DNA of 7,885 bases, from positions 1 to 7,885 of the forward strand of contig JAJYOH010000266.1 in assembly GCA_021796315.1 (NCBI GenBank). Direction: 5' to 3'. Source of the DNA: Chloroflexota bacterium. Its GTDB lineage: Bacteria > Chloroflexota > Anaerolineae > Anaerolineales > Villigracilaceae. Shown here one piece after another: positions 1 to 5,821 of this stretch; positions within the stretch are counted from its first letter, which is position 1; each line of letters opens with the position of its first letter. The translations under genes were made by a program, and so were the position numbers. The notes below the pieces were generated by a model. That model did not search any database, had not been told where the DNA came from, and saw only the letters and a list, made by a program, of their open reading frames with translations.

Positions 1-2077
1 AAATATCCGTCATCAATGTGGACTTGCCGCTGCCCGACACGCCCGTGATGCAAACTAATTTTCCGAGCGGGATCTTGACATCGATGTTCTTTAAATTGTT
101 TTCGGATGCGCCGATGATCTTCAGCGCTTTGCCGTTTCCGGTGCGCCTCTTCTTCGGGATTTCAACCTGCTTGCGCCCCGAAAGATAGGCTCCCGTCAAC
201 GAATGTTTATCTGCCAAAATATCCGCGGGCGTTCCCTCGGCGATGACGCGGCCTCCGTGCTCGCCTGCCGCCGGACCGAGATCGATGATCCAGTCTGCTT
301 CGCGGATGGTTTCATCATCGTGTTCGACAACGAGCACGCTGTTGCCAAGATCGCGCAAACCTTTGAGCGTGTTCAATAATCTTGTGTTGTCGCGCGGATG
401 AAGTCCGATGGACGGCTCATCCAAAACATACAACACGCCAACCAGGCGTGAACCGACTTGAGTCGCGAGTCTGATTCGTTGAGCCTCGCCGCCTGAGAGC
501 GAACCGGCGGAACGATTCAAAGTTAAGTAATCGAGTCCAACGTCAACCAAAAATCCGAGCCGTGATTTGATTTCCTTGATAACGCGCTCGGCGATGGTCA
601 CCTGGCGTTTTGTCAGCTTTGAATTTTTTCCGCTCAACCCGCCAACCCAGTCCAATGTTTTCAGGATCGGCCAGGAAGTGACTTCAATAATATTTGCATC
701 ATTGACTGTGACGGCGATCGCTTCGGGCCGCAGGCGTTTGCCTTTGCAGGTCGGGCATGGTTTATTGGACATGTATTCCGTGATCTTCTCGCGGATGTAT
801 TCCGAGTTGGTTTCGCGGTAACGGCGTTCCAGATTTCCGATCACGCCCTCAAAGTCACGCGCGAACGTGAACTCATGTCCCTTGGCGCTTTTATATTTGA
901 TCGGGATCTCGCGTCCGCGTGTGCCGTATAAAATAATATCGAGTTTTTCTTTTGAAATATCCTTGACCGGAATATCCAAGTCAATGTCAAATGCTTTTGC
1001 CGCGCCGACGAGTGATTGCCAGTAATAACCGCCTTCTTCTTTCGGCCCGCTCCATTCCATTGCAACGATGGCGCCTTCATTGAAAGATATTTCTTTGTCG
1101 GGAATTAATAAGTCGGGATCGATCTCGAGTTTGTTGCCAAGTCCCTGACATTCAGGGCAGGCGCCATGCGGCGTGTTGAAGGAAAATGTGCGCGGCTCGA
1201 TCTCCGGCAGACTGATGCCATGTTCCGGACAGGAAAGATTTTCGGAGAAATGCAAGTCGGGAGTCGGAAGTTGGGAGTCGGAAGTTGTGGATTTGGGGGC
1301 CGATTCCCGATTTCCGATTTTCGATTCACGATTATCGAGTATCGAGACCGTGATATAACCTTCTCCAAATTTCAAAGCCGTTTCAACTGAATCAGTTAAT
1401 CGCGTGCGCGCGGCCTTTTTATCCTCGGCGCCGCTTTCATGCGAAACGACGAGACGGTCAACCACTGCATCGATGTTATGGATTTTGTATCGGTCAAGGC
1501 TGATCTCATCGTCGAGCGAATAAACCGTCCCGTCGACGCGGGCGCGGACAAAACCGGCTTTGCGGATTTCCTCGAAGACGGCCTGGTACGTGCCTTTCCG
1601 TCCGCGTACGACCGGCGCGAGAATCAGAATCCGGTTTCCGTCCGGGAGAGATTCGATGGCGTCGACAATTTCCTGCGCCGATTGCTTGACGACCTCGCGT
1701 CCGCAGATTGGGCAATGCGGGATTCCGGCGCGCGCGAAAAGCAAACGGAGGTAATCGTAGATTTCGGTAACGGTTCCCACCGTCGAGCGTGGATTGTGAG
1801 ACGTGCCCTTCTGGTCGATGGAAACGGCGGGGGAGAGGCCGTCGATGTAGTCCACGTCGGGCTTGTCCATCTGGCCGAGGAACTGGCGCGCGTACGCCGA
1901 AAGCGACTCGACGTACCGGCGCTGGCCTTCGGCGAAAATGGTATCGAAGGCGAGCGAGGACTTGCCCGAACCGGACAGACCCGTGATGACCACGAACTTG
2001 TCGCGCGGGATTTCAACAGTAATATTCTTTAAATTGTGGACGCGCGCGCCCACGACGCGAATGGAATTTGCTGGCAT
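1..2077 (-). CDS. uvrA: UvrABC excinuclease subunit A (UvrA), C-terminal part outside the window
   Basis: UvrA is the dimeric ABC-type ATPase that scans DNA for bulky damage and loads UvrB in nucleotide excision repair. The first ~692 codons are present, against about 940 in typical family members, so the second half of nucleotide-binding domain II is beyond the left edge. Seen in the translation: Walker A of domain I at residues 33-41 (GLSGSGKSS), a zinc site C283-x2-H286 ... C307-x2-C310, the ABC signature LSGGE at 527-531, Walker B ending D553-E554, and a second Walker [10 protein letters not shown] at 679-687. The ATG start gives the typical UvrA opening ([13 protein letters not shown]) and lies 5 nt after an AAAGG ribosome site. 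The frame stays open through an odd ~29-residue insertion (residues 247-275) made of 7-bp tandem repeats, placed just before the first zinc site. The gene appears to have its own promoter. Confidence 0.97.
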   Translation of the reverse strand, partial: MPANSIRVVGARVHNLKNITVEIPRDKFVVITGLSGSGKSSLAFDTIFAEGQRRYVESLSAYARQFLGQMDKPDVDYIDGLSPAVSIDQKGTSHNPRSTVGTVTEIYDYLRLLFARAGIPHCPICGREVVKQSAQEIVDAIESLPDGNRILILAPVVRGRKGTYQAVFEEIRKAGFVRARVDGTVYSLDDEISLDRYKIHNIDAVVDRLVVSHESGAEDKKAARTRLTDSVETALKFGEGYITVSILDNRESKIGNRESAPKSTTSDSQLPTPDLHFSENLSCPEHGISLPEIEPRTFSFNTPHGACPECQGLGNKLEIDPDLLIPDKEISFNEGAIVAMEWSGPKEEGGYYWQSLVGAAKAFDIDLDIPVKDISKEKLDIILYGTRGREIPIKYKSAKGHEFTFARDFEGVIGNLERRYRETNSEYIREKITEYMSNKPCPTCKGKRLRPEAIAVTVNDANIIEVTSWPILKTLDWVGGLSGKNSKLTKRQVTIAERVIKEIKSRLGFLVDVGLDYLTLNRSAGSLSGGEAQRIRLATQVGSRLVGVLYVLDEPSIGLHPRDNTRLLNTLKGLRDLGNSVLVVEHDDETIREADWIIDLGPAAGEHGGRVIAEGTPADILADKHSLTGAYLSGRKQVEIPKKRRTGNGKALKIIGASENNLKNIDVKIPLGKLVCITGVSGSGKSTLMTDI
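1255..1349. repeat. two adjacent 7-bp tandem arrays inside uvrA
   Basis: On the plus strand, 1255-1289 holds five heptamers of the form AGTYGGR (AGTCGGG, AGTCGGA, AGTTGGG, AGTCGGA, AGTTGTG). After 11 bases, 1301-1349 holds seven heptamers of the form CGATTNN (CGATTCC, CGATTTC, CGATTTT, CGATTCA, CGATTAT, CGAGTAT, CGAGACC). The period is exactly 7 throughout both arrays. In the uvrA frame they encode residues ~246-275, including NRESKIG followed by NRESAPK, a heptapeptide period as expected since 3 x 7 bp equals 7 codons. These resemble the short tandemly repeated repetitive (STRR) heptamer sequences known from cyanobacterial genomes; whether they are dispersed in this genome cannot be seen here. 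Confidence 0.9.
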
Positions 2078-2082
2078 ATCAA

Positions 2083-2127
2083 CCTTTGGGATTAAATCGA
2101 TTGTAGCACATTTGTTTCATTTTTCAA
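2083..2127 (-). promoter_or_regulatory. predicted uvrA promoter and ribosome binding site
   Basis: On the minus strand TTGAAA (2127-2122) and TACAAT (2105-2100) are separated by 16 bp, a good fit to the housekeeping sigma consensus. The -10 is preceded by TGC, making it an extended -10. The predicted start of transcription is near 2093, leaving a leader of only ~16 nt that contains AAAGG (2087-2083) 5 nt before the ATG. Because a strong terminator lies upstream at 2175-2207, this promoter probably drives uvrA on its own. Confidence 0.6.
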
Positions 2128-2174
2128 ATAAAGTGAAAGGCAAACAATGATTATACCAACCCTGCATTTTTGAA

Positions 2175-2207
2175 AAAATAACGGAGCCGCAAAGGCTCCG
2201 TTATTTT
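2175..2207 (-). terminator. intrinsic terminator of the FW-domain gene
   Basis: A perfect 14-bp inverted repeat (AAAATAACGGAGCC and its complement) surrounds a 5-nt loop (2189-2193). It begins 2 nt past the stop codon of the minus-strand gene ending at 2210. Read on the minus strand, the stem ends in a run of T followed by further T (about 2178-2173). It separates that gene from uvrA downstream on the same strand. Confidence 0.9.
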
Positions 2208-2209
2208 GT

Positions 2210-2947
2210 TTATGGTGTTGGCGTCACTGGTGTTGCTGTTGCCGTTGGTGGCGGAGTGTTTGTTGCGGCTGGTGTTCCGGCTGTGCTTGTGGCAGTCGGA
2301 CCCGACACGTTGATCACAACCGTCAGGTTGGTGCCAAAGAATGCGCCTTGTTTGTTCATCATTCTCCATGTGCCGGTCAGGTTGCCTGTTGTGGCAGGCA
2401 CGGTGAGATTAACCGAAACTTGAGCCTGTGCGCCCGGCGCGACAGTTGTTGTCAGCGCAGTATTTGTTCCGCCCATCGCCTCGCCAAACCCAAACCCGAT
2501 TTTGTAACTTGTGTCCCAGGTACATGTGCCGGTGTTTTGAACGAGCCAGGTTTTTACGAAAGTCTGTCCGGGCGTCATGACAGTTCCATCTGGGATGGTG
2601 ACATCGCTCAGATACAATGAACTGTCACAACCCTGCGCGGTCGCGGCCGGGGATGTATTAGCGGCAGTTGGAATTGGGGCCTGGGTCGACGCGATAGTCG
2701 GCGATGCGAGCGGGAAAGTTGGGAACGGTGAAGCCGTGGGTGGGTTCAACGCTTGTTGAGTCGCCTGCTGTGCGGCGAACGTCTGCGCGACCTGGGTGTA
2801 AATGTCATTCACGCTGATTGTAGCGGTGGGCGCAGCCTTGTTCCCTCCAGCCGATGCAAATAGCGCCACGATGCCGAGAATCACAAGGACTGCCGCAACC
2901 GCCAAAAGGATATATCCATTCTTTGTATTTAAGTTTTTGATCTGCAT
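2210..2947 (-). CDS. membrane-anchored protein with an extracytoplasmic FW (NBR1 Ig-like) domain
   Basis: A 245-residue protein. Residues ~11-32 form an uncleaved signal-anchor-like helix; there is no lipobox cysteine, so it is not a lipoprotein. A Gln/Ala/Pro/Thr-rich stalk (~37-105) leads to a domain at ~106-215 with the hallmarks of the FW or 'NBR1 Ig-like' beta-sandwich: DVTIPDGTVMTPGQTF, then K-T-W134-L-V-Q-N-T-G-T-C-T-W144, V-A-P-G, and G-T-W194-R-M with FFG. Cys107 and Cys142 could form a disulfide outside the cell. The fourth Trp of the 'four-tryptophan' pattern is not seen. The last ~30 residues are Thr/Pro/Ala only. The family is best known from the eukaryotic autophagy receptor NBR1, and FW domains also occur in bacterial surface proteins; the binding partner is unknown. 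ATG start with a strong GGAGG site 7 nt upstream. It is divergent from the sigma factor gene, which hints at co-regulation. Confidence 0.85.
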   Translation of the reverse strand: MQIKNLNTKNGYILLAVAAVLVILGIVALFASAGGNKAAPTATISVNDIYTQVAQTFAAQQATQQALNPPTASPFPTFPLASPTIASTQAPIPTAANTSPAATAQGCDSSLYLSDVTIPDGTVMTPGQTFVKTWLVQNTGTCTWDTSYKIGFGFGEAMGGTNTALTTTVAPGAQAQVSVNLTVPATTGNLTGTWRMMNKQGAFFGTNLTVVINVSGPTATSTAGTPAATNTPPPTATATPVTPTP

Positions 2948-2952
2948 AGAAC

Positions 2953-2981
2953 AACCTCCATATTTTGAGCTTATTATTATA
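2953..2981 (-). promoter_or_regulatory. -10 box and ribosome binding site of the FW-domain gene
   Basis: On the minus strand TATAAT (2981-2976) lies about 30 bp before the ATG, and GGAGGTT (2959-2953) gives a strong ribosome site with 7 nt spacing from GGAGG to the ATG. I see no convincing -35 hexamer at 16-18 bp, so the promoter may depend on an activator or another sigma factor. Confidence 0.5.
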
Positions 2982-3010
2982 GACGAAAGCGCACCTTGAA
3001 TGTTCTGCGT

Positions 3011-3033
3011 TTTGGCCGTGATATACTTTGGCC
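3011..3033 (+). promoter_or_regulatory. extended -10 promoter of the sigma factor gene, flanked by a direct repeat
   Basis: TGATATACT (3019-3027) is an extended -10 element (TGn plus TATACT) with no good -35; TTGAAT at 2996-3001 sits at a poor 20-bp spacing. TTTGGCC occurs twice, at 3011-3017 and 3027-3033, 16 bp apart and straddling the -10, so it could be an operator. Transcription would start near 3034, giving a ~75-nt leader that contains the hairpin at 3065-3096. Confidence 0.45.
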
Positions 3034-3064
3034 TAAAGATACCATGTTGTGCAACTTCTCAAAT

Positions 3065-3096
3065 CCGGCGGGGTTATTTGTATCAAACCTCGCCGG
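3065..3096 (+). promoter_or_regulatory. leader hairpin directly before the sigma factor ribosome site
   Basis: CCGGCGGGGTT (3065-3075) pairs with AACCTCGCCGG (3086-3096): 11 bp with one G-U pair and a 10-nt loop. It ends exactly where the TAGGG ribosome site (3097-3101) begins, and no T-run follows, so it is not a terminator. A role in translation control or mRNA stability of the sigma factor is an inference. Confidence 0.5.
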
Positions 3097-3108
3097 TAGG
3101 GTTTAACT

Positions 3109-3681
3109 GTGCCGGAACTTGAATTCGACGAAGAAGAAGTGTTGTCGCGCGCTTCACAAGGCGACCGCGATGCGTTTGGTCTGCTTTATGAACGCTATAT
3201 CGACCGCATCTTCAACTATGTTTACTACCGGACTGGAAACGTCCACGATGCAGAGGATCTCACCGCGCGCGTATTTCAGCGGGCGATGAACCACATTCAT
3301 AATTATACAGATCGCGGTGTTCCATTTTCGGCCTGGCTATACCGCATCGCTCATAACCTTGTGGCGAACTGGCATCGCGATCGCAGTCGGCGGCAGGAAA
3401 TTCCGCTCAACGACCTGCCCGTTATCCAGTCGAGGGAAGACCGGCCTGAGACGACACTCGTCCACACCCAGGAGCAGGAGTCGCTGCTTAAGTTGATCCG
3501 TCAACTGCCGCCGGAACGACAGACCCTGCTTATTCTCAAGTTTGTTGAGGATATGTCGAATGCGGAGATCGGTCAGATCATGGGACGCAGTGAAGGCGCC
3601 GTCAAAAGTCTTTATCATCGAACGTTGCTGGCTTTGCGCGACGATATTGCTGATCAAAACATTAACCCCGAAGGAGACTGA
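3109..3681 (+). CDS. ECF-type RNA polymerase sigma factor
   Basis: A 190-residue sigma-70-family protein with only the two core domains typical of extracytoplasmic-function (group 4) sigma factors. Region 2 spans ~23-95 (DAFGLLYERY, DAEDLTARVF for -10 recognition and core binding, then FSAWLYRIAHNLVANWHR). Region 4 spans ~124-178 (LPPERQTLLILKFVEDMS, then the helix-turn-helix NAEIGQIMGRSEGAVKSLYHR, which reads the -35). The acidic N-terminus (residues 3-10) and the short C-terminal tail carry no extra domain. The chosen start is GTG at 3109, ~7 nt after TAGGG; no ATG with a better site lies near. The downstream mini-ORF and one-helix protein are co-oriented and probably co-transcribed up to the terminator at 4042-4085. 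The target genes are unknown; the divergent envelope protein is a natural candidate. Confidence 0.93.
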   Translation: MPELEFDEEEVLSRASQGDRDAFGLLYERYIDRIFNYVYYRTGNVHDAEDLTARVFQRAMNHIHNYTDRGVPFSAWLYRIAHNLVANWHRDRSRRQEIPLNDLPVIQSREDRPETTLVHTQEQESLLKLIRQLPPERQTLLILKFVEDMSNAEIGQIMGRSEGAVKSLYHRTLLALRDDIADQNINPEGD

Positions 3682-3708
3682 ATCATGTCGAGAATTATGA
3701 CGTCTCCT
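3672..3708 (+). promoter_or_regulatory. hairpin covering the ribosome site and start of the mini-ORF
   Basis: AGGAGAC (3672-3678) pairs with GTCTCCT (3702-3708), and within it TCAT (3683-3686) can pair with ATGA (3697-3700). The pairing hides both the GGAGA ribosome site and the AUG of the 17-codon ORF at 3685, and overlaps the end of the sigma factor gene. Five T (3710-3714) follow soon after, so weak attenuation between the sigma gene and the next gene is also possible. Confidence 0.4.
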
Positions 3709-3738
3709 GTTTTTGAAAAAGTATTTGATACGAAATAA
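3685..3738 (+). CDS. possible 17-residue mini-ORF between sigma factor and membrane protein
   Basis: ATG at 3685 follows AAGGAGA with 8 nt spacing from GGAG, starts 3 nt after the sigma factor stop, and runs to TAA at 3736-3738, giving MSRIMTSPVFEKVFDTK. It ends 10 nt before the ATG of the next gene, leaving room for that gene's own AGGA site. The layout fits a leader peptide or a translational coupler; it could also be chance. An alternative reading is that a longer version of the next protein starts at TTG 3713 in another frame, which has no ribosome site. Confidence 0.35.
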   Translation: MSRIMTSPVFEKVFDTK

Positions 3739-3748
3739 CGAGGATGAA

Positions 3749-4024
3749 ATGAGTAAGCGCAACGTAACACCTCCTGCTGAAGCGCCGCTGGATGAACTCG
3801 AATCGCATCTGGCCGGGACCCTGAAGCCGGTCGCGCCACGCACGGACTTTGTCCAACGCCTGCGCGGACGCGTGCACCTGCCTCCGCGTGAAGAGATTGC
3901 CTTCAGATTGATCGATTGGCGGAACTGGCTGCTCGCTTTCAGCGGCGTTATCTCCGGCGCATTGATCATCCTTACTGTAGCGCGTGCGATGTTCCATTTA
4001 TTTGGCCGAAGAAATATCGGGTAA
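3749..4024 (+). CDS. small single-pass membrane protein, possible anti-sigma-like regulator
   Basis: A 91-residue protein starting at ATG 3749, 5 nt after AGGA; an in-frame upstream TTG (3713) would add 12 residues but lacks a ribosome site. Residues 1-52 are a soluble, presumably cytoplasmic part with L-D-E-L-E-S-H-L and the segment LKPVAPRTDFVQRLRGRV at ~27-44, which reads as an amphipathic helix. One membrane helix follows at ~60-82 (LLAFSGVISGALIILTVARAM), then a short basic tail, FGRRNIG. Position right behind an ECF sigma factor and the one-helix topology suggest an anti-sigma-like partner. However, there is no His-x3-Cys-x2-Cys zinc motif as in ZAS anti-sigma factors, and there is essentially no outside domain to sense a signal. 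The function is therefore inferred only. Confidence 0.7.
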   Translation: MSKRNVTPPAEAPLDELESHLAGTLKPVAPRTDFVQRLRGRVHLPPREEIAFRLIDWRNWLLAFSGVISGALIILTVARAMFHLFGRRNIG

Positions 4025-4041
4025 ATTTTCCTGTAAGTATC

Positions 4042-4085
4042 AGCCCTGGAGATTTTCAAAGTCTTCAGGGCTTTTTTTATTTTTA
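4042..4085 (+). terminator. intrinsic terminator of the sigma factor operon
   Basis: AGCCCTGGAGA (4042-4052) pairs with TCTTCAGGGCT (4062-4072), 11 bp with one G-U, and the 9-nt loop can tighten by three more pairs. Seven T begin at 4072, followed after AT by four more T-rich bases (4080-4085). It lies 18 nt past the stop codon at 4022-4024 and closes the sigma factor unit. Confidence 0.92.
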
Positions 4086-4203
4086 TCGCCCATGAATTTG
4101 ATGAAGTTGCATCTCGGAATATGGTTATCGTTCAATTTGCAATCCACCTGCAATTCCCATGGCCTCTAAAGGCCTCCACTTCGTAAAAGCCAACCTTAAA
4201 ATA

Positions 4204-4219
4204 TGCTATACTTCTTGTA
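4204..4219 (+). promoter_or_regulatory. extended -10 promoter giving a predicted leaderless mRNA
   Basis: TGCTATACT (4204-4212) is an extended -10. Six bases separate the -10 from the A of the ATG at 4219, so the normal initiation point falls on the start codon itself. No Shine-Dalgarno sequence lies between 4190 and 4218, which agrees with a leaderless transcript. No -35 hexamer is recognisable. It is placed well after the terminator at 4042-4085, as expected for the start of a new operon. Confidence 0.55.
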
Positions 4220-4476
4220 TGCAAACGCGCGGTTACTGGCCTCGCTGGGCTGAATTATTGCGACGCTACAAGCTCGATGCGCTTGCCGCATCGTTGTTGG
4301 AAGCGGGCGGGCCTGTCAATTTGCTTGGCGCACAGGCTCTCTATTTGGGAGTTCCATTTCTTGGCGAAGGCGCAGATGCATTGGCTCGCACGCTTGAATC
4401 TGTTGACGAGACTCACGCCTTTGCATCCTACCTTGATTCTGATAACCACGGCGCAAGTGGGGGAGCGAATTCATGA
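4219..4476 (+). CDS. 85-residue protein of unknown function, first gene of the DUF6754 operon
   Basis: I do not recognise a named family. The start is placed at ATG 4219 because the promoter lies directly before it; an in-frame ATG at 4159 would add 20 residues but lies upstream of that promoter and has no ribosome site. The N-terminal half is basic and aromatic (Y-W-P-R-W-A-E-L-L-R-R-Y, residues 6-17). The middle is helical and hydrophobic with Gly/Pro breaks (LLEAGGPVNLLGAQALYLGVPFLG, ~27-49), too polar for a clear membrane span but able to lie against a membrane. The C-terminus is acidic and then Gly/Ser-rich. Its stop overlaps the next start by 4 nt (ATGA), so translation of the two genes is coupled and the products probably act together. 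Confidence 0.75.
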   Translation: MQTRGYWPRWAELLRRYKLDALAASLLEAGGPVNLLGAQALYLGVPFLGEGADALARTLESVDETHAFASYLDSDNHGASGGANS

Positions 4477-5210
4477 GCTTGATCGGACTCGGCCTCGTTG
4501 TTCTTTCTGCCATTCTCCTGTTGGCTTTTTCATTAATCAAAAGAAAATCTTCTCCGAAGCTGCGTGCTATTTCCGCCTTGACGCGTTTATATCGCGCCAT
4601 CGGCCTTAGCGTGGAAGATGGCACGCGTCTCTTCATTCATCTCGGCCCTGATAGTTTATTGACGCCGCATAGCGCCGCGCCGTTTGCAGGTCTCGGCATG
4701 TTGCGCCACCTCAGCGAGCGGACTTCACTTAGTGATCGTCCGCCGATTGCCGCGGCAGGTGAGGCTGCTCTTGCCTTGCTCGCGCAGGATACGCTTGAAG
4801 CGGGATATGAAGCCGCAGGCGCGGGTGAGTACTATCAGCCTTTATCCGGTCGCTTGACCGGCCTGACTCCTTTCTCAGCCGCGGCAGGCGCGATGTCAAT
4901 TATTCGCGATGAAGATATTTCAGCCAGCATCCTGATCGGCCACTTTGGCGTGGAAGCCGCGCTCATGGCTGAAGCCGCTGAACGTCAAAATGCCTTCCTT
5001 CTTGGCGCAAGCGATGACCCTGCTTCGCAGGCCGCGCTGTATGCGTCCGCACCCGAAGCGTTGCTCGGTGAAGAACTTTATTCCGCTGGCGCATATCTGG
5101 GTGCGACTGCCTCGCACGCGGCCAGCCTCACGGTTCAGGATATTTTGCGCTGGCTCATTATCATAGCTTTGCTGGCCGGCTCGGCCATAAAACTTTTGGG
5201 GATGATCTAA
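4473..5210 (+). CDS. DUF6754-type membrane protein
   Basis: A 245-residue protein with a membrane helix at each end (~3-22 and ~226-244) and a ~200-residue Ala/Leu-rich domain between them. The central segment D-I-S-A-S-I-L-I-G-H-F-G-V-E-A-A-L-M-A-E (148-167), followed by AFLLGASDDPASQAALYASA (174-193) and LLGEELYSAGAYLGA (197-211), matches my memory of the DUF6754 family, whose members share this two-helix layout and a soluble Rossmann-like core; no biochemical function is established. Basic residues after helix 1 (K-R-K) suggest that the core faces the cytoplasm. The ribosome site GGGGGAG (4459-4465) is 7 nt from the ATG. The gene overlaps its upstream neighbour by 4 nt and shares one base with the next gene (TAATG), so it is part of a translationally coupled operon. 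Confidence 0.8.
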   Translation: MSLIGLGLVVLSAILLLAFSLIKRKSSPKLRAISALTRLYRAIGLSVEDGTRLFIHLGPDSLLTPHSAAPFAGLGMLRHLSERTSLSDRPPIAAAGEAALALLAQDTLEAGYEAAGAGEYYQPLSGRLTGLTPFSAAAGAMSIIRDEDISASILIGHFGVEAALMAEAAERQNAFLLGASDDPASQAALYASAPEALLGEELYSAGAYLGATASHAASLTVQDILRWLIIIALLAGSAIKLLGMI

Positions 5211-5821
5211 TGCGTGTGGTTGCAGTTGTTCTCGCAGTTCTCTCGGGCTTGATCGTTCTGGCCGGCTATTTTATTCCGGCCCTGGCTGGCATCCAAACGA
5301 TCCTGTTGAGTTGGACCATTATTTTGGCAGGCACGGCCACTGTGGTCGGCGTATTTAATTTGATCTCCGTTCATGGAAGCAAGATCACACATCGTGAAAA
5401 GGGCAGTGTATATAGCGCCCTTCTGTTGATTTCTTTATTCGCGACCTTTATCTTTGGGATCGGGCTTGGCCCGGATAATCCCAACATGCAAATGTTGGTC
5501 AATGCCATTATCGTGCCGGTTGAGTCCACATTGATGGCGCTGTTGGCTGTGACCTTGCTCTATGCGGGCATTCGTCTTTTGCGCCGCCGCACCGACCTGA
5601 TGAGCATCGTTTTTCTTCTGACAGCCATCCTGATGTTGTTTGCTTCAGCGACTTTGCCGTTCGGTGAGATCAGCCCATTGAATAACTGGATCCACCCCTG
5701 GGTCCAGCAAGTGCTCGCATTAGGCGGGACACGCGGCATTTTGATCGGCGTTGCATTGGGCACATTGACCACCGGCTTGCGCGTCCTGTTCGGCGCAGAT
5801 CGTCCATACGGGGGCAAATAA
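5210..5821 (+). CDS. six-helix membrane protein of unknown function, DUF6754 partner
   Basis: A 203-residue integral membrane protein with about six hydrophobic segments at ~4-24, 33-53, 67-87, 98-122, 130-148 and 172-192. Basic loops (H-G-S-K-I-T-H-R-E-K at ~55-64 and R-L-L-R-R-R after helix 4) suggest that both lie in the cytoplasm. The C-terminus G-L-R-V-L-F-G-A-D-R-P-Y-G is a compact polar cap. No catalytic or transporter motif is visible. The start ATG at 5210 shares its A with the preceding stop and is preceded by GGGGA 8 nt upstream. Its fixed place between the DUF6754 gene and the zinc-ribbon gene, with one-base overlaps at both ends, makes it a likely structural member of the same membrane complex. 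Confidence 0.8.
   Translation: MRVVAVVLAVLSGLIVLAGYFIPALAGIQTILLSWTIILAGTATVVGVFNLISVHGSKITHREKGSVYSALLLISLFATFIFGIGLGPDNPNMQMLVNAIIVPVESTLMALLAVTLLYAGIRLLRRRTDLMSIVFLLTAILMLFASATLPFGEISPLNNWIHPWVQQVLALGGTRGILIGVALGTLTTGLRVLFGADRPYGGK

Noticed and set aside
1255..1349. Possible CRISPR array
   Set aside because: The units are 7 bp with no spacers of regular length, so this is a simple tandem repeat.
1166..1390. Open frames across the 7-bp arrays on either strand
   Set aside because: Stop-free 7-bp repeats open all frames by nature; only the minus-strand uvrA frame continues into conserved sequence on both sides.
1439..2032. A 197-codon open frame on the plus strand opposite uvrA
   Set aside because: It is the complement of a highly conserved UvrA coding stretch, and its protein resembles nothing I know.
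2150..2155. A second TATAAT on the minus strand upstream of uvrA
   Set aside because: No -35 fits, and it lies in the A/T-rich skirt of the terminator; the pair at 2100-2127 is much better.
2210..2947. Lipoprotein call for the FW-domain protein
   Set aside because: The hydrophobic N-terminus is followed by A-S-A-G-G-N with no lipobox cysteine, so a signal anchor fits better.
3337..4059. A 240-codon open frame on the minus strand opposite the sigma factor gene
   Set aside because: It lies antisense to two well-supported genes and a terminator, has no ribosome site, and its protein is Arg/Ser-rich without a recognisable domain.
4161..4174. Short inverted repeat GGCCT-ctaa-AGGCC in the gap before the DUF6754 operon
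   Set aside because: Only 5 bp of stem, no T-run and no link to a promoter element; likely chance.
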